This document shows, piece by piece, positions 61,104 to 64,000 of a DNA stretch of 64,000 nucleotides (within the stretch, counting starts at the first letter, position 1; the number at the start of each line of letters is the position of its first letter). The notes beneath the pieces are model-generated. The model made no database searches. It was not told the DNA's origin and worked only from the letters and a program-made list of their open reading frames with translations. The DNA is taken from positions 62,001-126,000 of the forward strand of contig NZ_FNQF01000006.1 of assembly GCF_900107595.1 (NCBI RefSeq). The letters are read 5' to 3'. This DNA comes from Psychroflexus halocasei (GTDB lineage Bacteria > Bacteroidota > Bacteroidia > Flavobacteriales > Flavobacteriaceae). The position numbers were made by a program, and so were the translations under genes.

Positions 61104-63596
61104 TTATTTCCCATTCGGGTTTAAAATCATTTCTATTCTTTCAATCGCATCATTGATGTGATATTGAGTCATGGTGTCGCGTGTTCTTCTCGCAGCCGTT
61201 TTTAAATCACGTTGCAAAGTCACTAATTCGCCTCTTACTAATGCTCTGATGTCACTGTTTTCAACATCGATGTTACTTCTACTGATGTATGAACGGTAAC
61301 GTGCAGGTAAACTTGATTGCTTCTCTGTCATTAATTCGCCCATGCGAGAAATGTAAACACGTTGTAGGTTACGACGCGTTCTTGATATTTCTTGTCCTCT
61401 TCTTAATTCTTTAAATAATGATGACCTTAAATCTTCCATCATTTCGATAGGTGTGTAAGCATCGTCATTCATTTCTTCGTTTTCCATCATACGAGCAAAA
61501 CGACCAAAGTCCAATAGATTATTGATTGTGCGTTCGTGGTAAGATTTCAAACGATCTAAATGTCCGTCAGATTCTATTTTATTAAAAATTTCGTGATCTA
61601 ATAACCATTCAGGTGTATCAAACAATTGTTTATCCAAAAACTGCATAGCGCGAATTTGCTTATCTCTTGGTGTGTGAACGTAAACTGCCCCCTCTTGATC
61701 GTAAGTTTTGTAATATTCATAAACTCCACCAATATTAGCTGTCACATGACCCATATAACGGTTAAACTGACTTAAAACTTGGTTGTACATTTGATCAAGA
61801 TCATCATAGTTTTTCCCATCTTCAGCAGTCCATTTTGTTAGATTAGGAACAATTCTTTTAAGGTTTTTGATACCATATTCAGAAGCCAACATAGAGTCAT
61901 CACCTAAATCTTCTGTTTGTGAGCTAGGATCGATTAAGCCGCCGATTTGTTGTTTTCCAAATCTATATTTTGGATCGCCAGCTTTCTCTAAAATCCATTG
62001 GTCTAGAATTTCTTTTTCTTCTTTTGCTGTTTTGCCTAAAATAGGACGGTAACCCCAATTGATTGAGTATTTATCATAAGGTCCAATATTCGGCATTAAA
62101 GCGACATCGCCATCACCTGGTTGCGCGATGTAGTTAAAACGTGCATAATCCATAATAGATGGAGCGGTTCCGTATTTTTTTGTAAATTCAGGATCACGTA
62201 AATCTTCAACTTTGTAAGCAACACTGCTTCCCATGTTATGAGGTAGACCTAAAGTATGACCAACTTCGTGAGAAGAAACAAAACGAATTAAACGTCCCAT
62301 CACTTCATCATCAAAATTCATTTTTTGAGCATCAGGGTTGATCGCTGCGGTTTGTACAAAGAACCAATTTTTAAGAAGCGTCATCACATTATGATACCAG
62401 TTGATATCACTTTCAATAATTTCTCCAGAACGTGGGTCGCTCACGTGAGGACCATTTGCATTTGGAATTGGAGATGCTAAATAACGTACAACTGAATAAC
62501 GTGCATCTTCTGGGCTCCAATCAGGATCTTCTTCAACTGAAGGTGGATTTTTTGCAATAATGGCGTTTTTAAATCCTGCTGCTTCAAAAGCAACTTGCCA
62601 ATCTTCAATACCTTGCTTGATGTACTTTCTCCATTTTTTAGGTGTTGCTCTGTCTATATAATAAACGATTTGTTTTTTAGGCTCAACGAGCTCACCTTTT
62701 TTAAATTTCTCAATGTCTTCATCTTTAACTTCAAGTCTCCAACGATCAAGATATTCTACAGTTTTAGATTTATGATCTTCAAGACCGTAATCTGTTTGGC
62801 GACTTGTAAACCAGCCTACACGTTGGTCAAAATAACGACGCTGCATTGGTTCTTTGTCAAGTAGAATCATTGAGTTTGAAAACTCTAAACTAATTGAGCC
62901 ATTACTTGAATTTGATGGTGGTTTTCCTGCATTATATGTTTTGACGTGTCTAACTTCAATATTTTTCGGGTAACTTCTAATCGTATCTATGTAAGAACGC
63001 GATCCGTCTAAACGAGAAATTTTGTAGCTACCACGACGGCTTTGTTGAAGACCAATTGCTTTAACATCTTTATTAAATAAATCAGTGACTTCAATAACTG
63101 TGTTGTTACTAACTGAATCCTTTTTATAAGCTTCAACTTTAAAACTATAAAGAATAGGTTCAAAGTTTGAATTGACAACCGCTTCATGAACAGGAAGAGA
63201 GTCAGCTGCTGAAATTTCGTGAGAGACTACTCTTAAATTAACACGGTCACCTTTTTTCTGCCAACGAAGAACTTGCTCGTTTTGCTTACCACCGCCAAAA
63301 CCAATACCCTTGGCAGTTTTAGCTATACGTGTAACCATCAACATTTCTCTATTAAAAAGAGAGTCAGGAATTTCGTAGTAATATTTTTGGTCAACATGAT
63401 GAACCTTAAAAAGTCCTTCATCAGTTTTAGCTGATTTGGTGATGACTTTAGTGTAGGGTTTAGGACCTTTCTTTGATTTTTGTTGTTGCGATGTACCAGA
63501 TTTAGTATTCGCCTTTTTGTCTTCAAAAACAGAACAAGAGCCAATAGAAAGCATCAATCCTGCGATTAAAGGAAAATAAAGTACCTTTTTGATCAT
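61104..63596 (-). CDS. Zinc-dependent metzincin lipoprotein (DUF5117/DUF5118 type)
   Basis: An 830-residue lipoprotein: signal peptide with lipobox SIGSC, acylated Cys21, then a Lys/Ser/Gln-rich linker. The catalytic motif HEVGHTLGLPH at 443-453 is the HExxHxxGxxH of metzincins, and SIMDY about 40 residues later is the Met-turn. The N-terminal DUF5118 and following DUF5117-like parts and an MDM-like C-terminal region give the full Bacteroidota family length. It should be an envelope-anchored peptidase of unknown substrate. Confidence 0.9.
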   Translation of the reverse strand: MIKKVLYFPLIAGLMLSIGSCSVFEDKKANTKSGTSQQQKSKKGPKPYTKVITKSAKTDEGLFKVHHVDQKYYYEIPDSLFNREMLMVTRIAKTAKGIGFGGGKQNEQVLRWQKKGDRVNLRVVSHEISAADSLPVHEAVVNSNFEPILYSFKVEAYKKDSVSNNTVIEVTDLFNKDVKAIGLQQSRRGSYKISRLDGSRSYIDTIRSYPKNIEVRHVKTYNAGKPPSNSSNGSISLEFSNSMILLDKEPMQRRYFDQRVGWFTSRQTDYGLEDHKSKTVEYLDRWRLEVKDEDIEKFKKGELVEPKKQIVYYIDRATPKKWRKYIKQGIEDWQVAFEAAGFKNAIIAKNPPSVEEDPDWSPEDARYSVVRYLASPIPNANGPHVSDPRSGEIIESDINWYHNVMTLLKNWFFVQTAAINPDAQKMNFDDEVMGRLIRFVSSHEVGHTLGLPHNMGSSVAYKVEDLRDPEFTKKYGTAPSIMDYARFNYIAQPGDGDVALMPNIGPYDKYSINWGYRPILGKTAKEEKEILDQWILEKAGDPKYRFGKQQIGGLIDPSSQTEDLGDDSMLASEYGIKNLKRIVPNLTKWTAEDGKNYDDLDQMYNQVLSQFNRYMGHVTANIGGVYEYYKTYDQEGAVYVHTPRDKQIRAMQFLDKQLFDTPEWLLDHEIFNKIESDGHLDRLKSYHERTINNLLDFGRFARMMENEEMNDDAYTPIEMMEDLRSSLFKELRRGQEISRTRRNLQRVYISRMGELMTEKQSSLPARYRSYISRSNIDVENSDIRALVRGELVTLQRDLKTAARRTRDTMTQYHINDAIERIEMILNPNGK

Positions 63597-63604
63597 GTGA
63601 GATA

Positions 63605-63641
63605 TTTTATGATTTATTGTAAGACAATATAAATCATAAAA
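63605..63641 (-). terminator. AT-rich hairpin, possible terminator of the outer-membrane protein gene
   Basis: A long AT-rich inverted repeat (63605-63620 with 63624-63641, one 2-nt bulge) lies between two leftward genes. It may end the upstream gene or form a structured 5' leader of the metalloprotease; the sequence does not decide. Confidence 0.4.
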
Positions 63642-63684
63642 GGTTTAAAGCTCTACAAAAAAGATAGAATATATTTTAAAATAT

Positions 63685-64000
63685 TTATAAGTAGTAAATG
63701 TAACCTATAGCTAACATTGCCATCCAATCATTGCTTTTATTTCCAGAACTTGGATTTAATCCGTCAACCATATCGCTAAAATATGTGTGCCATCTTGCTT
63801 CAAGCTGCAATTCTCCGCTTCTGGATAATTTATATTTGATTCCAGCTTGGAAGTTTAACCCAAAAGTTGTCTCGGCTTCACTTGAAACTCTAGGGTCTTC
63901 TCCTGGCTTCCATAAAAAACTTGGCCATGTGTTATCAGACGAACCTAATTCTCCAGGTAAACTGGTTTCATTTTTAGGTGAAGCAAAAACAACGTTAAAT
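63685..64000 (-). CDS. Outer-membrane beta-barrel protein, C-terminal part only
   Basis: The frame is open to the window edge, giving 105 residues of a protein whose start lies outside. Alternating strands with aromatic residues (TTFGLNFQAGIKYKLS, LQLEARWHTYF) end in MLAIGYIYYL, the pattern of a small outer-membrane barrel. I cannot name the family with certainty. Confidence 0.65.
   Translation of the reverse strand, partial: FNVVFASPKNETSLPGELGSSDNTWPSFLWKPGEDPRVSSEAETTFGLNFQAGIKYKLSRSGELQLEARWHTYFSDMVDGLNPSSGNKSNDWMAMLAIGYIYYL

Noticed and set aside
1-64000. CRISPR array, prophage, insertion sequence or defence system
   Set aside because: I saw no regularly spaced repeats, no transposase or phage structural genes and no flanking inverted repeats; composition appears even apart from the usual AT-rich polysaccharide locus.

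Overview
The window is a low-GC chromosomal segment of a member of the Bacteroidota, class Flavobacteriia, most likely a Flavobacteriaceae. The evidence is the gliding genes gldD, gldE and gldH, flavobacterial-type membrane proteins (DUF4199, DUF6427-like, DUF6341-like), a 2,3-diacylglucosamine lipid A step (lpxH), many TAnnTTTG -7 promoter elements close to start codons, and very few Shine-Dalgarno-like sequences. I see no rRNA, tRNA, CRISPR array, insertion sequence, prophage or classical defence island.

Layout. 1-8.6 kb: the end of a bifunctional acyltransferase (ornithine-lipid type), a HIT hydrolase, then a leftward block ricT-gldH-mrcA with overlapping ends, recX, RNase G, a 29-residue basic peptide and HU. 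8.6-13.1 kb: the rightward run mutY-ssb-gldE-gldD plus an EamA exporter. 13.1-24.6 kb: a paired M16 peptidase, bL21/bL27, small membrane and thioesterase genes, a HU-CCDC81/SPOR protein, an ECF sigma factor coupled to a membrane-anchored beta-barrel protein, recA, a probable structured non-coding RNA, and trhO. 24.6-33.2 kb: rfbDCB with a Wzz-like protein, an undescribed 564-residue protein with a nucleoside-phosphorylase-like C-terminus, a GH3 enzyme, an M23 peptidase, tatA and lpxH. 33.3-36.5 kb: small envelope genes and purD.

36.6-51.1 kb is a surface polysaccharide locus. It holds a CapK-like adenylating enzyme, wecB, four glycosyltransferases, an initiating sugar-phosphate transferase, UDP-xylose synthase, UDP-glucose dehydrogenase, two Wzy/ligase-type membrane proteins and a Wzx flippase. 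Together these could make UDP-ManNAc, UDP-GlcA and UDP-Xyl, assemble a repeat unit on undecaprenyl phosphate, flip it and polymerise it. The rfbDCB/Wzz block 10 kb away supplies dTDP-rhamnose steps and chain-length control.

51-64 kb: purF, a PfkB kinase, an operon joining a retropepsin-like protease, RimK, an AstE-like deacylase and 5-formyl-THF cyclo-ligase, then a TerB-like protein, serS, a serine hydrolase, an aromatic amino acid hydroxylase, a metzincin lipoprotein and a partial outer-membrane protein.

The most notable observation is upstream of the aromatic amino acid hydroxylase. A promoter, a 21-codon leader peptide with four consecutive Tyr codons, an alternative pairing segment and a strong intrinsic terminator lie in 145 bp immediately before the gene. 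This looks like classical ribosome-mediated attenuation, and it implies the hydroxylase is induced by tyrosine starvation, so it would act as a tyrosine-biosynthetic enzyme. Second in interest are the probable structured RNA between recA and trhO, the RimK/retropepsin/AstE module, and the nucleoside-phosphorylase-like protein fused in the Wzz operon.
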